Assembly (NCBI RefSeq): GCF_002263515.1
Contig: NZ_CP022752.1
Location: 3,038,001-3,102,000 of the forward strand
Direction: 5' to 3'
From: Actinopolyspora erythraea
GTDB lineage: Bacteria > Actinomycetota > Actinomycetes > Mycobacteriales > Pseudonocardiaceae
Length of the DNA stretch: 64,000 nt
Shown: positions 42,743 through 50,285 of the stretch, one piece after another
How positions within the stretch are numbered: the stretch's first letter is position 1
How the letters are laid out: each line of letters opens with the position of its first letter
The notes under the pieces: generated by a model
What the model saw: the letters and a program-made list of their open reading frames with translations, nothing else
Told to the model about the DNA's origin: nothing
The model's database searches: none
Position numbers and translations under genes: made by a program

Positions 42743-44377
42743 GTGCGGACTTTTCGAACCGTGCTCGAACAAAGAATCCGGGAACGCCGACAAACCCTCG
42801 AAGAGTTCACCGAATACGCCGAGACGTTCGCCCGTGAGCACGGGGAGCCCGGAACGCTCGGTCTGCGTCACCTGCAACGTCTCGCATCCGGCCGCGGGAC
42901 CGGCGGAAAGCCACTCGGCCCGGTTCGCCCGGCCACGGCTCGACTGCTCGAACGTATCTTCGACGAGAGCATCGACGACCTTCTCGCCGAACCATCGAAC
43001 CCCGTGCCCTCCAGCGAGGTCACGAGCGGCCGTTCTCAGCTCAACGCAGGGCAACTCCCCAGCACCACAGGGACCGCCTTGCAGGAGCACTCCACGAACG
43101 CCGGACTGGAGACGGCCTGCGACTGGCTCGATCAGCGCGCGCGGTGGTCATCTCGGACAGCAGAGCAACAAGTACGGTCACAGCTCGCCCAGTCGCCCCT
43201 GACGGACCTGCACGATTGGCACGCGCAGCGGGCAAAGGCGGGCCGTAGCCAACTGGTCGACGCACTGTCCGACTACTACGGACCCGCAGAGACACGGCGG
43301 AACACGTACCACGTGCGATGTGACGATCGCGAGATCGCGACCAGCATCGTCACGCGTCCGGACTGGCTCGACCTGGCGTGCCCACTGACTCCGGACAACG
43401 ACCGATTGACGTTCACAACCACCACCAGCGACCACGCCGCTCCCGGCGAGTTCGATGCGACTCGCGCGGTGGACCGGCTCACCGAAGCCGCCGCCCTGGA
43501 CGTGCAGGTCTCCAACGAACCGCTGTACCGGTTGCTGGACATCGACATCAAGCCAGGATCGATCGACGGCACGGTTTCCTTGGTCCCGTTCGTCGAGTAC
43601 GCGCTGACGACGGACCTCCTCGAAAGCGAGCTGATCAAGACGATCAGTTCCGACAGCGGCGCTCAACGGCACAACTTGCCGCTGCGCGACAGGTACCTCC
43701 CGGATCTCGCTTCGGTTCTCGACCTGCCCGGACGGCTCTGCGCGGGTGGAACGCTCGCCCTGTGCGCCATCGCCCGCCCAGCCAGCCCCTACCGCGGCGA
43801 AGCCGACTACGCCTTGCTCGTCCAACAGCGTTCCAACCAGGTGATCAACGCTGCCGAGAGTCTGGCCGTGATCCCCAAGGGTTTCCACCAACCGTTGAAG
43901 GAGTTCCGCGCCGACGCTTCGGTCGGGGTAACCCTCCGGAGGGAGTTGGAGGAGGAGCTGTTCGGTCGCAGCGAGGTCGACAGCACCGCTGGTCCGCAGC
44001 GCATCGCGGCCCCGATGCATCCGAGCCGGCTGTCCGAACCGATGCGCTGGATCACCGAGCACCCCGAGTGCGTACGAACGGAGTGCACGGGGTTCGGCTT
44101 CAACCTGGTCAGCGGGAACTTCGAGTTCCCCGCCCTGATCGTCGTCGAGGACGAGGAGTTCTGGAAGCAGTACGGTGGACAGCTCGAAGCCAACTGGGAG
44201 ACGGCCGGACTGCGCCTCTACTCCAGCGCGGACCGGGACTTGATGAACGAGCTGTTGTCCGACGAGTCCTGGAGCAACGAGGGGTTGTTCGCGATGCTCC
44301 AGGGAATCCGTCGGCTCAGTGCACTCGGGGACGAGCGGGTCGATCTTCCTGCCGTCGATCCGGCGATGCAGGCGTGA
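42743..44377 (+). CDS. HTH-NUDIX-like regulator, copy 1 (possible Pif-like)
   Basis: A 544-residue protein. The N terminus (VLEQRIRERRQTLEEFTEYA ... LRHLQRLASGR) looks like an XRE-type DNA-binding domain. The C-terminal half carries ASVGVTLRRELEEELFG (about 392-408), fitting most of the NUDIX box REUxEExGU, and ends EGLFAMLQGIRRLS. The immunity factor Pif of the element pSAM2 also has a NUDIX motif, so a role in blocking redundant transfer is possible. GTG 42743 has AAGGAGA upstream. A paralogue faces it at 44728-46320, and the cupin gene ends base-to-base against its stop. Confidence 0.65.
   Translation: MRTFRTVLEQRIRERRQTLEEFTEYAETFAREHGEPGTLGLRHLQRLASGRGTGGKPLGPVRPATARLLERIFDESIDDLLAEPSNPVPSSEVTSGRSQLNAGQLPSTTGTALQEHSTNAGLETACDWLDQRARWSSRTAEQQVRSQLAQSPLTDLHDWHAQRAKAGRSQLVDALSDYYGPAETRRNTYHVRCDDREIATSIVTRPDWLDLACPLTPDNDRLTFTTTTSDHAAPGEFDATRAVDRLTEAAALDVQVSNEPLYRLLDIDIKPGSIDGTVSLVPFVEYALTTDLLESELIKTISSDSGAQRHNLPLRDRYLPDLASVLDLPGRLCAGGTLALCAIARPASPYRGEADYALLVQQRSNQVINAAESLAVIPKGFHQPLKEFRADASVGVTLRRELEEELFGRSEVDSTAGPQRIAAPMHPSRLSEPMRWITEHPECVRTECTGFGFNLVSGNFEFPALIVVEDEEFWKQYGGQLEANWETAGLRLYSSADRDLMNELLSDESWSNEGLFAMLQGIRRLSALGDERVDLPAVDPAMQA
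44039..44164 (+). repeat. 126-bp exact inverted repeat, copy in first NUDIX gene
   Basis: Identical in reverse complement to 44938-45063 in the second paralogue. It begins CCGATGCGCTGGATCACCGA and ends GAGGACGAGGAGTTCTGG; flanking codons differ, so a short block has been kept identical by duplication or gene conversion. Confidence 0.9.
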
Positions 44378-44728
44378 TCAGGTCGAGGAGGGCCATCGGA
44401 CGGTGATCACGACCGAATCGGTGAGGGCCTCCCAGAAGTGGTCGATCCCCGCTCCCCACACGACGTAGTCACCTTGCCGTTCCAGTGTGAAGCTGCCTTC
44501 GGTGAGCTCCAGGCGGAACCGCCCCTGAACCAGCAGCAGCAGAGTCGTTCGCTGGTCGTCGGCTGTCCACCCGGAACGCTTCTCCCCCGAGGCGTGGTGG
44601 CCCCATTTCACTTCGAGAGCCTCCGTGGCGCGCACGTCCTCGGGAGGGTCGATGAAGTGTCCGAGCAACCATCCCCTGGTGTCCTGCCCGTCGTCGGAAG
44701 CGTTCCCGCTGTGCCAGTTGGTGCCCAC
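44378..44728 (-). CDS. small cupin-like protein
   Basis: A 116-residue single-domain cupin-like protein: EVKWGHHASGEKRSGW, TTLLLLVQGRFRLEL, and GDYVVWGAGIDHFWEAL give the double-stranded barrel pattern; the family is sometimes annotated as signal-peptidase-like cupin. GTG 44728 overlaps the stop of the second NUDIX gene as TAGTG with GGGAG seven bases upstream; an ATG at 44743 is possible. It is co-transcribed with that gene and sits in the spacer of the long inverted repeat. Ligand unknown. Confidence 0.7.
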   Translation of the reverse strand: MGTNWHSGNASDDGQDTRGWLLGHFIDPPEDVRATEALEVKWGHHASGEKRSGWTADDQRTTLLLLVQGRFRLELTEGSFTLERQGDYVVWGAGIDHFWEALTDSVVITVRWPSST

Positions 44729-46320
44729 TACCGCATCTCCCATTCGACGTCCGGCAACGCAACTCTCTCACCACCGAGTTCCGACAACCGCCGGAGCCCC
44801 TGCAGGAACGCGAACAGCCCCTCGTTGCTCCAGGCCACGTCGTGGACCAGTTCAGTCAGCAACTCCCTGTCCAGGCTGGAGTACTGGCGCAGGTTCGACG
44901 ACTCCCAGTTGGCCTCGATCTGCCCGCCATAACGCTCCCAGAACTCCTCGTCCTCGACGACGATCAGGGCGGGGAACTCGAAGTTCCCGCTGACCAGGTT
45001 GAAGCCGAACCCCGTGCACTCCGTTCGTACGCACTCGGGGTGCTCGGTGATCCAGCGCATCGGCCCGGACAACCTGCTCGGGTGCATCGGATCGGCCTTG
45101 CGCTGATCGCCGACCGTGTTGTCGATCTCCTCTCGCCCGAACAGCTCCTCTTCCAGCTCGCGGCGGAGCGTGGCGCCGACCTGCGCGTCGGACCGGGGAT
45201 CGGTCAACGGCTGGTGGAAGCCCTTGGGGGTGACCGCCAGGCTGCGCGCGGCGTTGACGACGTGTCCTGAACGCTCCTGCACCAGGAGAAGGTAGTCGGC
45301 TTCGCCGCGGTAGGGGCTGGCTGGGCGGGCGATGGCGCACAGGGCGAGCGTTCCACCTGCGCAGAGCCGTCCGGGCAGGTCGAGAACGGCATCGAGGTTC
45401 GGGAGGTATTTGTCGCGGAGGGGCAGCGCGCCGGGTTGGGTCGCGTTACCGGACGCGAGCGCGTCGACCAGTTCCCCTTCGAGGAGATCCGCGGTCAACG
45501 CGTACTCGACGAAGTGGGCGATACCGACCGAACCGGAAATCAATCCCTTGCTGATCTTCGTTCCGAGGAGCCGGTACAGGGGCATGTCGACGAGTCGGGT
45601 TCCCAGCGTCAGGGTCTCGGTCAATCGTTCAACGGCGTGTTCCGCGGCTTCCGCGTCCAACGATCTGCTGGAATCCATCGCGGCTCGGGTGACGGTGAGC
45701 CGATCATTGGCCGCGACCAGTGAAGCGTCGAGATCCAACCATTCGGGGCAGGTGAGGACACTGCTGGTGATCCCAGCATCGCGACCGCAGGTAGCGCCGT
45801 AAAGGCCGTAACTTCCGGTTCTGTCGCCGTAGTACTCGCTCAGGGCTCGCGCGATGTCGCGTTGGTTCACGCGTCCGCGTCGCTTTCCGCGATCCTGCAA
45901 CGAGTGGGCGTTCTGACCAACCAGCCTCGCGGCGGTCTTCCGACGAGCCGTTCCCGGTTGCCAACCGCTCTGGCGGTCGAGCCAGTCCAATGCGGCGACG
46001 ATGTTCTGATCAGAGCTGAGTCGCTGCTCGGCCTCGGTTACCGCTTCGTCGCGCTCCCCGTCGCTTCGAGCGCGCTCGTCGTCCGATGAGCCGGACGTGA
46101 GGGCTGCGAACCGTTCCCTGACCGACGGGGAGGCTTGTTCCAACGCCGTGTCGAGAAGTTGTTGCATCTCGGACTTCGGTCGCAGATTCGGCTTCTGATG
46201 CCACGTGGCGACCGTCCTGACGGCGATTCCCAGGCGTTCCGCGAACGACTCGTTACTCAGCCGCGAAGCGGCCTGTAACGCGCAGGCACTACGTCCTGTC
46301 CAATCGCTCGTCTGCTCCAT
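44728..46320 (-). CDS. HTH-NUDIX-like regulator, copy 2
   Basis: A 530-residue paralogue of the protein at 42743. Its N terminus is a clearer helix-turn-helix (SNESFAERLGIAVRTVATWHQ), different from that of copy 1, while the C-terminal 350 residues are closely similar, including the NUDIX-like AQVGATLRRELEEELFG. ATG 46320 has GGAGG upstream. Different DNA-binding heads on a shared body suggest distinct operators with a common signal. An AT-poor gene typical of the genome, so the pair is probably resident in this element family. Confidence 0.65.
   Translation of the reverse strand: MEQTSDWTGRSACALQAASRLSNESFAERLGIAVRTVATWHQKPNLRPKSEMQQLLDTALEQASPSVRERFAALTSGSSDDERARSDGERDEAVTEAEQRLSSDQNIVAALDWLDRQSGWQPGTARRKTAARLVGQNAHSLQDRGKRRGRVNQRDIARALSEYYGDRTGSYGLYGATCGRDAGITSSVLTCPEWLDLDASLVAANDRLTVTRAAMDSSRSLDAEAAEHAVERLTETLTLGTRLVDMPLYRLLGTKISKGLISGSVGIAHFVEYALTADLLEGELVDALASGNATQPGALPLRDKYLPNLDAVLDLPGRLCAGGTLALCAIARPASPYRGEADYLLLVQERSGHVVNAARSLAVTPKGFHQPLTDPRSDAQVGATLRRELEEELFGREEIDNTVGDQRKADPMHPSRLSGPMRWITEHPECVRTECTGFGFNLVSGNFEFPALIVVEDEEFWERYGGQIEANWESSNLRQYSSLDRELLTELVHDVAWSNEGLFAFLQGLRRLSELGGERVALPDVEWEMR
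44938..45063 (-). repeat. 126-bp exact inverted repeat, copy in second NUDIX gene
   Basis: Reverse complement of 44039-44164 without a mismatch. A further block of about 97 bases near 43715-43811 and its counterpart near 45287-45383 differs at a single base. The arms are separated by less than 800 bp and enclose the cupin gene. Confidence 0.9.
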
Positions 46321-46468
46321 GCCTCACGCCTCCACAAATGCGTCGTGCATCGAATCTGCACCGCTCGTGCACCGGAATTGCGTCGTCGATTCATGGGGAT
46401 CAACGCGAATGTCGGATGAAATCAATGGCATGGAAAAAGCCAATTCCGACACAGAAGCGAGACCGGCG

Positions 46469-46849
46469 CTATCGAGTCGTTCGGACATGCTCGACCACCG
46501 TGTTCAGGTCGGCTCTCAGACCGTCCACGCGCTCGGTGAGTTCGGACAGCCGTTGTTCGATCCCGTCCAAACGAGCCCGGAGGGCGTCATCATCGCCCTC
46601 GGCTTTGTCCGGTTCGGGTGGCCTGCGTCCGTGCAACACGGCTTCGAGGTGCTTGGGATGCCAACCAAGCGTGACGGACAGCGACTCCAACGTCCGCTGA
46701 CTCCGACGCCGTTCGACCGTGTGGTGCTGGATCTCCCGGACTATCGCTTGCGAGACCAGGGAGCGATCCGCGAGTTCCCGTTGACGCCACCCCAACGCTT
46801 TTACGCGCTCGTCGATGGCCGCGGCGACTGCCGCCCAGTCTTCTGACAC
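46469..46849 (-). CDS. XRE-family transcriptional regulator
   Basis: A 126-residue protein with an N-terminal XRE helix-turn-helix (LGWRQRELADRSLVSQAIVREIQ) followed by a C-terminal heptad-like helix (LRARLDGIEQRLSELTERVD ... LNTVVEHV) suited to coiled-coil dimerisation. GTG 46849 has GGAGGAATAA directly upstream. It is divergent from the transfer operon beginning at 47008, so it is a natural candidate for the element's repressor acting on the 158-bp region between them. Confidence 0.82.
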   Translation of the reverse strand: MSEDWAAVAAAIDERVKALGWRQRELADRSLVSQAIVREIQHHTVERRRSQRTLESLSVTLGWHPKHLEAVLHGRRPPEPDKAEGDDDALRARLDGIEQRLSELTERVDGLRADLNTVVEHVRTTR

Positions 46850-46956
46850 TTATTCCTCCGCGCTCCGCCTCAGCGCCGAGGCTAACGGTTCTCTTCCAGC
46901 TCCACGTAACGACATTTCATTCATCGCCCCGTGGATCACACGTCATTCCACAAACG

Positions 46957-46970
46957 CGCTGAAATCAGCG
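46957..46970. promoter_or_regulatory. palindrome in divergent control region, putative operator
   Basis: CGCTGA-AA-TCAGCG lies in the 158-bp space between the XRE regulator and the transfer operon, and the core TGAAATCA recurs 16 bases to the right within CGATGAAATCATC. This is the expected position of an operator for the adjacent regulator. No biochemical support. Confidence 0.5.
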
Positions 46971-47007
46971 CAAAATCGATGAAATCATCAACCAACTAAG
47001 GATTCTC

Positions 47008-47250
47008 ATGCGTTTCGCCATGTCCGAAGTCAGGCGTTCGGACTGCTACACGATCCGAGAAGTCGCCCTGATCCTCGATGTCGATCCTTCACGGGTATCG
47101 CACGCGATCCGAGCCGGGAGCCTCCGCGCCGTGCTGCGGAGCGGTCGGCTGCTGATCCCGGCCAAGGCACTCATGCAGGCACTCGACGGTCCGACCGACC
47201 GCGGGGAAACCAGCACCGGAAGCAACCGACGGTCCGGAGGTGGTCTGTGA
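47008..47250 (+). CDS. small helix-turn-helix protein, excisionase/AlpA-like
   Basis: An 80-residue protein: CYTIREVALILDVDPSRVSHAIRAGSLRAVLRSGRLLIPAKALMQ in short follows the winged-helix excisionase (MerR/AlpA-like) layout. ATG 47008 has AAGG six bases upstream. It is the first gene of the transfer operon and overlaps the WhiB-like gene by four bases. It may be the directionality factor for the element's integrase or a transfer-operon regulator. Confidence 0.75.
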   Translation: MRFAMSEVRRSDCYTIREVALILDVDPSRVSHAIRAGSLRAVLRSGRLLIPAKALMQALDGPTDRGETSTGSNRRSGGGL

Positions 47251-47615
47251 TGACGAATTCGTACGACGACCTCCGACTGATCGGCATCGCGTGGCGGTTG
47301 GACCGGCTGCGCTGGGTGCCACGTGCCGCACTCACCGAGCTCGTCCAGCGCGACGGTTTCTGCATGTGGCCCTCGCCCGCGGATGAGCGGCCACCGGGCC
47401 ACGAGCACCCCCTCACGGACGCGGAACTCGCCGCACTGCTCTGCGCGGGCTGTCCGGTGCAGGACGAGTGCCTGGAGCTGGAGTTGCGCGCTGAGGGCGA
47501 ACACACGCTCGGGGTTTGGGGAGCTCTGTCCCAGGACGACCGCCGAGAACTCCATCCGCACTGGCTCCGTCGCGGAGAGCGCGCCGAGGACACCGAAGGA
47601 GGTGATGCGTGGTGA
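47247..47615 (+). CDS. WhiB-like iron-sulfur regulator
   Basis: A 122-residue protein with the four WhiB cysteines Cys39, Cys66, Cys69 and Cys75 (GFCMWPSP ... LLCAGCPVQDEC) and the turn GVWGAL, which together bind a [4Fe-4S] cluster and contact sigma factor. WhiB-like proteins are confined to actinobacteria and their phages and elements. GTG 47247 or ATG 47250 can start it. Located second in the transfer operon, it may tie transfer to redox or development; that is inference. Confidence 0.88.
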   Translation: MMTNSYDDLRLIGIAWRLDRLRWVPRAALTELVQRDGFCMWPSPADERPPGHEHPLTDAELAALLCAGCPVQDECLELELRAEGEHTLGVWGALSQDDRRELHPHWLRRGERAEDTEGGDAW

Positions 47616-47953
47616 CCGTGCACCTGACCCCCACTCAGGTACTCGCCGCTCTCGGTGTCCTGCTGACCCTGGTGTTGGTGCTGGTCCTCTACTGGCGCTT
47701 CAGCGTGCGAGCCGCCCGACGAGCCGCGGACACCGCCCGGACCGGTACGCGCCTCATGTCGCTGACCGGACGAACGGCACTCACCGCCGCGGGAATCGTG
47801 GGCGTGCAGTGGATCGTGATCACTCACCCCGGGAACACGACGTTGTTGCTGGTCGTGCTGGGACTACCGGCCGTACTCGCGTCGTACACGCTCACCCGGG
47901 CTCTGACGGTGCTGACGGAGGAGTCCCCTCGTTCGAGGCGTGATCGACGATGA
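47609..47953 (+). CDS. small two-helix membrane protein of transfer operon
   Basis: A 114-residue protein with a strongly hydrophobic first segment (QVLAALGVLLTLVLVLVLYW) and a second pair of short hydrophobic stretches (GIVGVQWIVI and LLLVVLGLPAVLASYTL). GTG 47609 overlaps the WhiB-like stop; its own stop overlaps the DNA-pump gene as ATGA. Comparable small membrane genes sit before the FtsK-like transfer gene in many actinomycete elements, where they are thought to help DNA spread in mycelium. Confidence 0.75.
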   Translation: MVTVHLTPTQVLAALGVLLTLVLVLVLYWRFSVRAARRAADTARTGTRLMSLTGRTALTAAGIVGVQWIVITHPGNTTLLLVVLGLPAVLASYTLTRALTVLTEESPRSRRDRR

Positions 47954-50124
47954 GCGAGCAAGACAGGAGTCTTCGCACCACGACCACCTCCGCGGAGATC
48001 GAGCCGCACGTGTTCGAAGGCGAGCTGGTCGAGGACGCTTCGGGGGTTTCGGCGTCGAGGCTGTGGCGGCGATTCGTGAACCGGTGGCAGCGTTCATCAC
48101 GCGTACCGGCAGCTCTGAAGTCACGACAGGCCGCGAAACAAGCGGTTCAGGATGCCACGGCGTTCGCGCTGCGAGCGCCGTGGCGGTTCACCACCACGGC
48201 AGGTCGGGGATTGTTGGCGGCCGTACGCGGGTGGCGTCGGTGGGTTCGGGTGCACGACTACCGGGAGGCCGCCGAGCACTCGGAAAAGCTCGCCGACAAG
48301 TTCACCGAGATCCGCGCCCTGACGCTGTTCCGCTGGAAGGTCACTGTGGCCGTGACGATCACGGCCGCCGTGCTGGTCGCCGTGGCCGATCTCGTCTACG
48401 GCTCTGCAGCGCTGTGGATCACGGGGAGCTGTTGCGCGGTCGCGCTGACGTTCCTCGGTCGTCGCAAGGACGGATCACCGGGGCGGAAACCGTCCCTGTC
48501 CGGACCGAGGACCTTGGCTTGGACGATGGATCCGCAACTCCTCGTCGATGCCTTCCGCGACGCGAAGTTGATCGGCAAGGACGAATCGTTGCGGCTGGTC
48601 GAGCGAGCCGCGCACGACGGAGCGGGGTGGGCGGTCACCGTCGACCTCCCGGCCACCCGCAAAGCCGCCGATGCGATCAAGAACCGGGAGGCGCTGGCAT
48701 CGGCGCTGGCCGTGGACGAGATGCAGCTCATCGTGGAGCGGGTGCGCGGCCGCGGCGGGCACGCGGGGCGGGTCTTTCTCTGGATCGCCGACGAGGACCC
48801 GTACTCGGGACCGCCTGTCCGCTTCCCGCTGCTCGACGCGAAGCGGTGGGACGCGTGGCGCCCGATCCCGTTCGGGCAGGACGCGCGGAACCGGCGAATC
48901 GACCTGCAGCTGGTGTGGACGTCGTTGGTGGTGGGCGCGATCCCACGACAGGGGAAGACCTTCGCCGCACGGCTTCCGGCCGCCGGACTGATCCTGGATC
49001 CGTACACACGGCTCTACGTCTTCGACGGCAAGGGCGGCAAGGACTGGGAGGCGGCCGGGGCCGTCGCGCACCGCTTCGTCCGCGGTGACGAACTCGAACA
49101 CGTCGAAACCGTCCGTGACCGTCTCGTCGAACTGGTCGCCGAGGTCCAGTCCAGGTTCACCAAGATGTCCGCGTTGGACGACGAGGTCTGCCCCGAATCG
49201 AAGATCACACCGGGCATCTCCCGAGATCCCGAGCTCGGAATGCCGATCACCGCCGTGATCATCGATGAGGTTCAGGTCTACTTGGAGAACACGACACGGC
49301 AGGACGTGGGCGGAAAGAAGACCACGCTCGGCGCTTACGTCACGGATCTGCTGGCCTACCTCGCCCGAAAGGGACCGGCGGTCGGAATCGTGGTCGTCCT
49401 CGCCACCCAGCGACCGGATTCGAACACGATCCCTCCGCGACTGCGCGCCGTGCTCGGTTCCCGGTTCGCGCTGCGCGTCATGGACTGGCGGGACTCCAAC
49501 ATCGTGCTCGGGGAACAGATGAACACCCGCGGCTACGACGCCTCTGGGCTGCTTCCCAGACACAAGGGAGTCGGCATCCTCCGCCCGGACTCCGAGTCCG
49601 ACACCGGCTCCGAGGTACTCGCCGTGACCGTGCAGACCTACTACATGGACAACGCCGAGTGGCGGAGCATCTGCACCCGCGGCCGAGCGCTCCGCGAAAC
49701 CGCCGGAACCCTGAGCGGACACGCCGCCGGTGACGACAGCCTCCAAACCGTCGACCAGAGCAGCGTCGTCCAAGCTCTCGGCAGCGACACCGGCGAAACC
49801 GGCGGCTGGAGCGGACACGAGTCCCTGGAACTGACGGAACCACTGGCCTCCGTCGTGAGCTACCTCGGTGGTGATCTCGATCCCGGGATACGTGAGTTCG
49901 TCCCCACCGCCGAGCTGACCGAGGCGCTCGACGCGGAACCGAGCACGTTCGCCCAGCGGATGGGTGAGCTCGGCTGTCGCCCCGTCCGGCATCGCGTCCA
50001 GAACGAGGACGGCGACACACGCCGGGTGCGTGGTTACCTCACGGCCGAGATCCGCGCGGCCGTCGAGCGTGCGGCGAACGATGAAATCAGCTCACCTGAC
50101 GACAGGGACAGCGATCCGTCATGA
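47950..50124 (+). CDS. FtsK/SpoIIIE-type conjugative DNA translocase (TraB/TraSA-like)
   Basis: A 724-residue protein. Two membrane helices near residues 130-175 (WKVTVAVTITAAVLVAV; ALWITGSCCAVALTFL) precede the FtsK motor with Walker A VVGAIPRQGKTFAAR (Lys336) and a Walker B region AVIIDEVQVYL near 435; the C terminus after 600 could be the DNA-recognition part. In Streptomyces-type elements one such protein moves double-stranded DNA between hyphae without a relaxase, which fits the absence of a relaxase gene here. It ends ATGA over the next small gene. Confidence 0.9.
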   Translation: MSEQDRSLRTTTTSAEIEPHVFEGELVEDASGVSASRLWRRFVNRWQRSSRVPAALKSRQAAKQAVQDATAFALRAPWRFTTTAGRGLLAAVRGWRRWVRVHDYREAAEHSEKLADKFTEIRALTLFRWKVTVAVTITAAVLVAVADLVYGSAALWITGSCCAVALTFLGRRKDGSPGRKPSLSGPRTLAWTMDPQLLVDAFRDAKLIGKDESLRLVERAAHDGAGWAVTVDLPATRKAADAIKNREALASALAVDEMQLIVERVRGRGGHAGRVFLWIADEDPYSGPPVRFPLLDAKRWDAWRPIPFGQDARNRRIDLQLVWTSLVVGAIPRQGKTFAARLPAAGLILDPYTRLYVFDGKGGKDWEAAGAVAHRFVRGDELEHVETVRDRLVELVAEVQSRFTKMSALDDEVCPESKITPGISRDPELGMPITAVIIDEVQVYLENTTRQDVGGKKTTLGAYVTDLLAYLARKGPAVGIVVVLATQRPDSNTIPPRLRAVLGSRFALRVMDWRDSNIVLGEQMNTRGYDASGLLPRHKGVGILRPDSESDTGSEVLAVTVQTYYMDNAEWRSICTRGRALRETAGTLSGHAAGDDSLQTVDQSSVVQALGSDTGETGGWSGHESLELTEPLASVVSYLGGDLDPGIREFVPTAELTEALDAEPSTFAQRMGELGCRPVRHRVQNEDGDTRRVRGYLTAEIRAAVERAANDEISSPDDRDSDPS

Positions 50125-50285
50125 GCAGTGCTGATCGAAAGGAGGAAGCCCCGACTGTTCACTTACCGGAGGAACTTCCTGTACTCACACCGGCGAGAAG
50201 CCGCATACTGCTTGCCGTGCTGATCGAGCTGACCGAGACGCAGCTACCGCACGAAAGCACGGAGGAAGGATCACATGAACGCTGA
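50121..50285 (+). CDS. 54-residue protein between DNA pump and integrase
   Basis: ATG 50121 overlaps the translocase stop (ATGA) and the frame ends at TGA 50283-50285, overlapping the first codons of the integrase by 11 bases. The product, acidic at both ends with a central VLTPARSRILLAVLIELTE helix, is not recognised, but small proteins in this position are common in actinomycete elements. Overlaps on both sides suggest it is translated and couples pump and integrase expression. Confidence 0.65.
   Translation: MSSADRKEEAPTVHLPEELPVLTPARSRILLAVLIELTETQLPHESTEEGSHER

Noticed and set aside
48475..49992. 505-codon minus-strand open frame opposite the FtsK-like gene
   Set aside because: Antisense shadow of a clear TraB/FtsK motor; its low-complexity Asp/Gly/Val-rich sequence fits no family.
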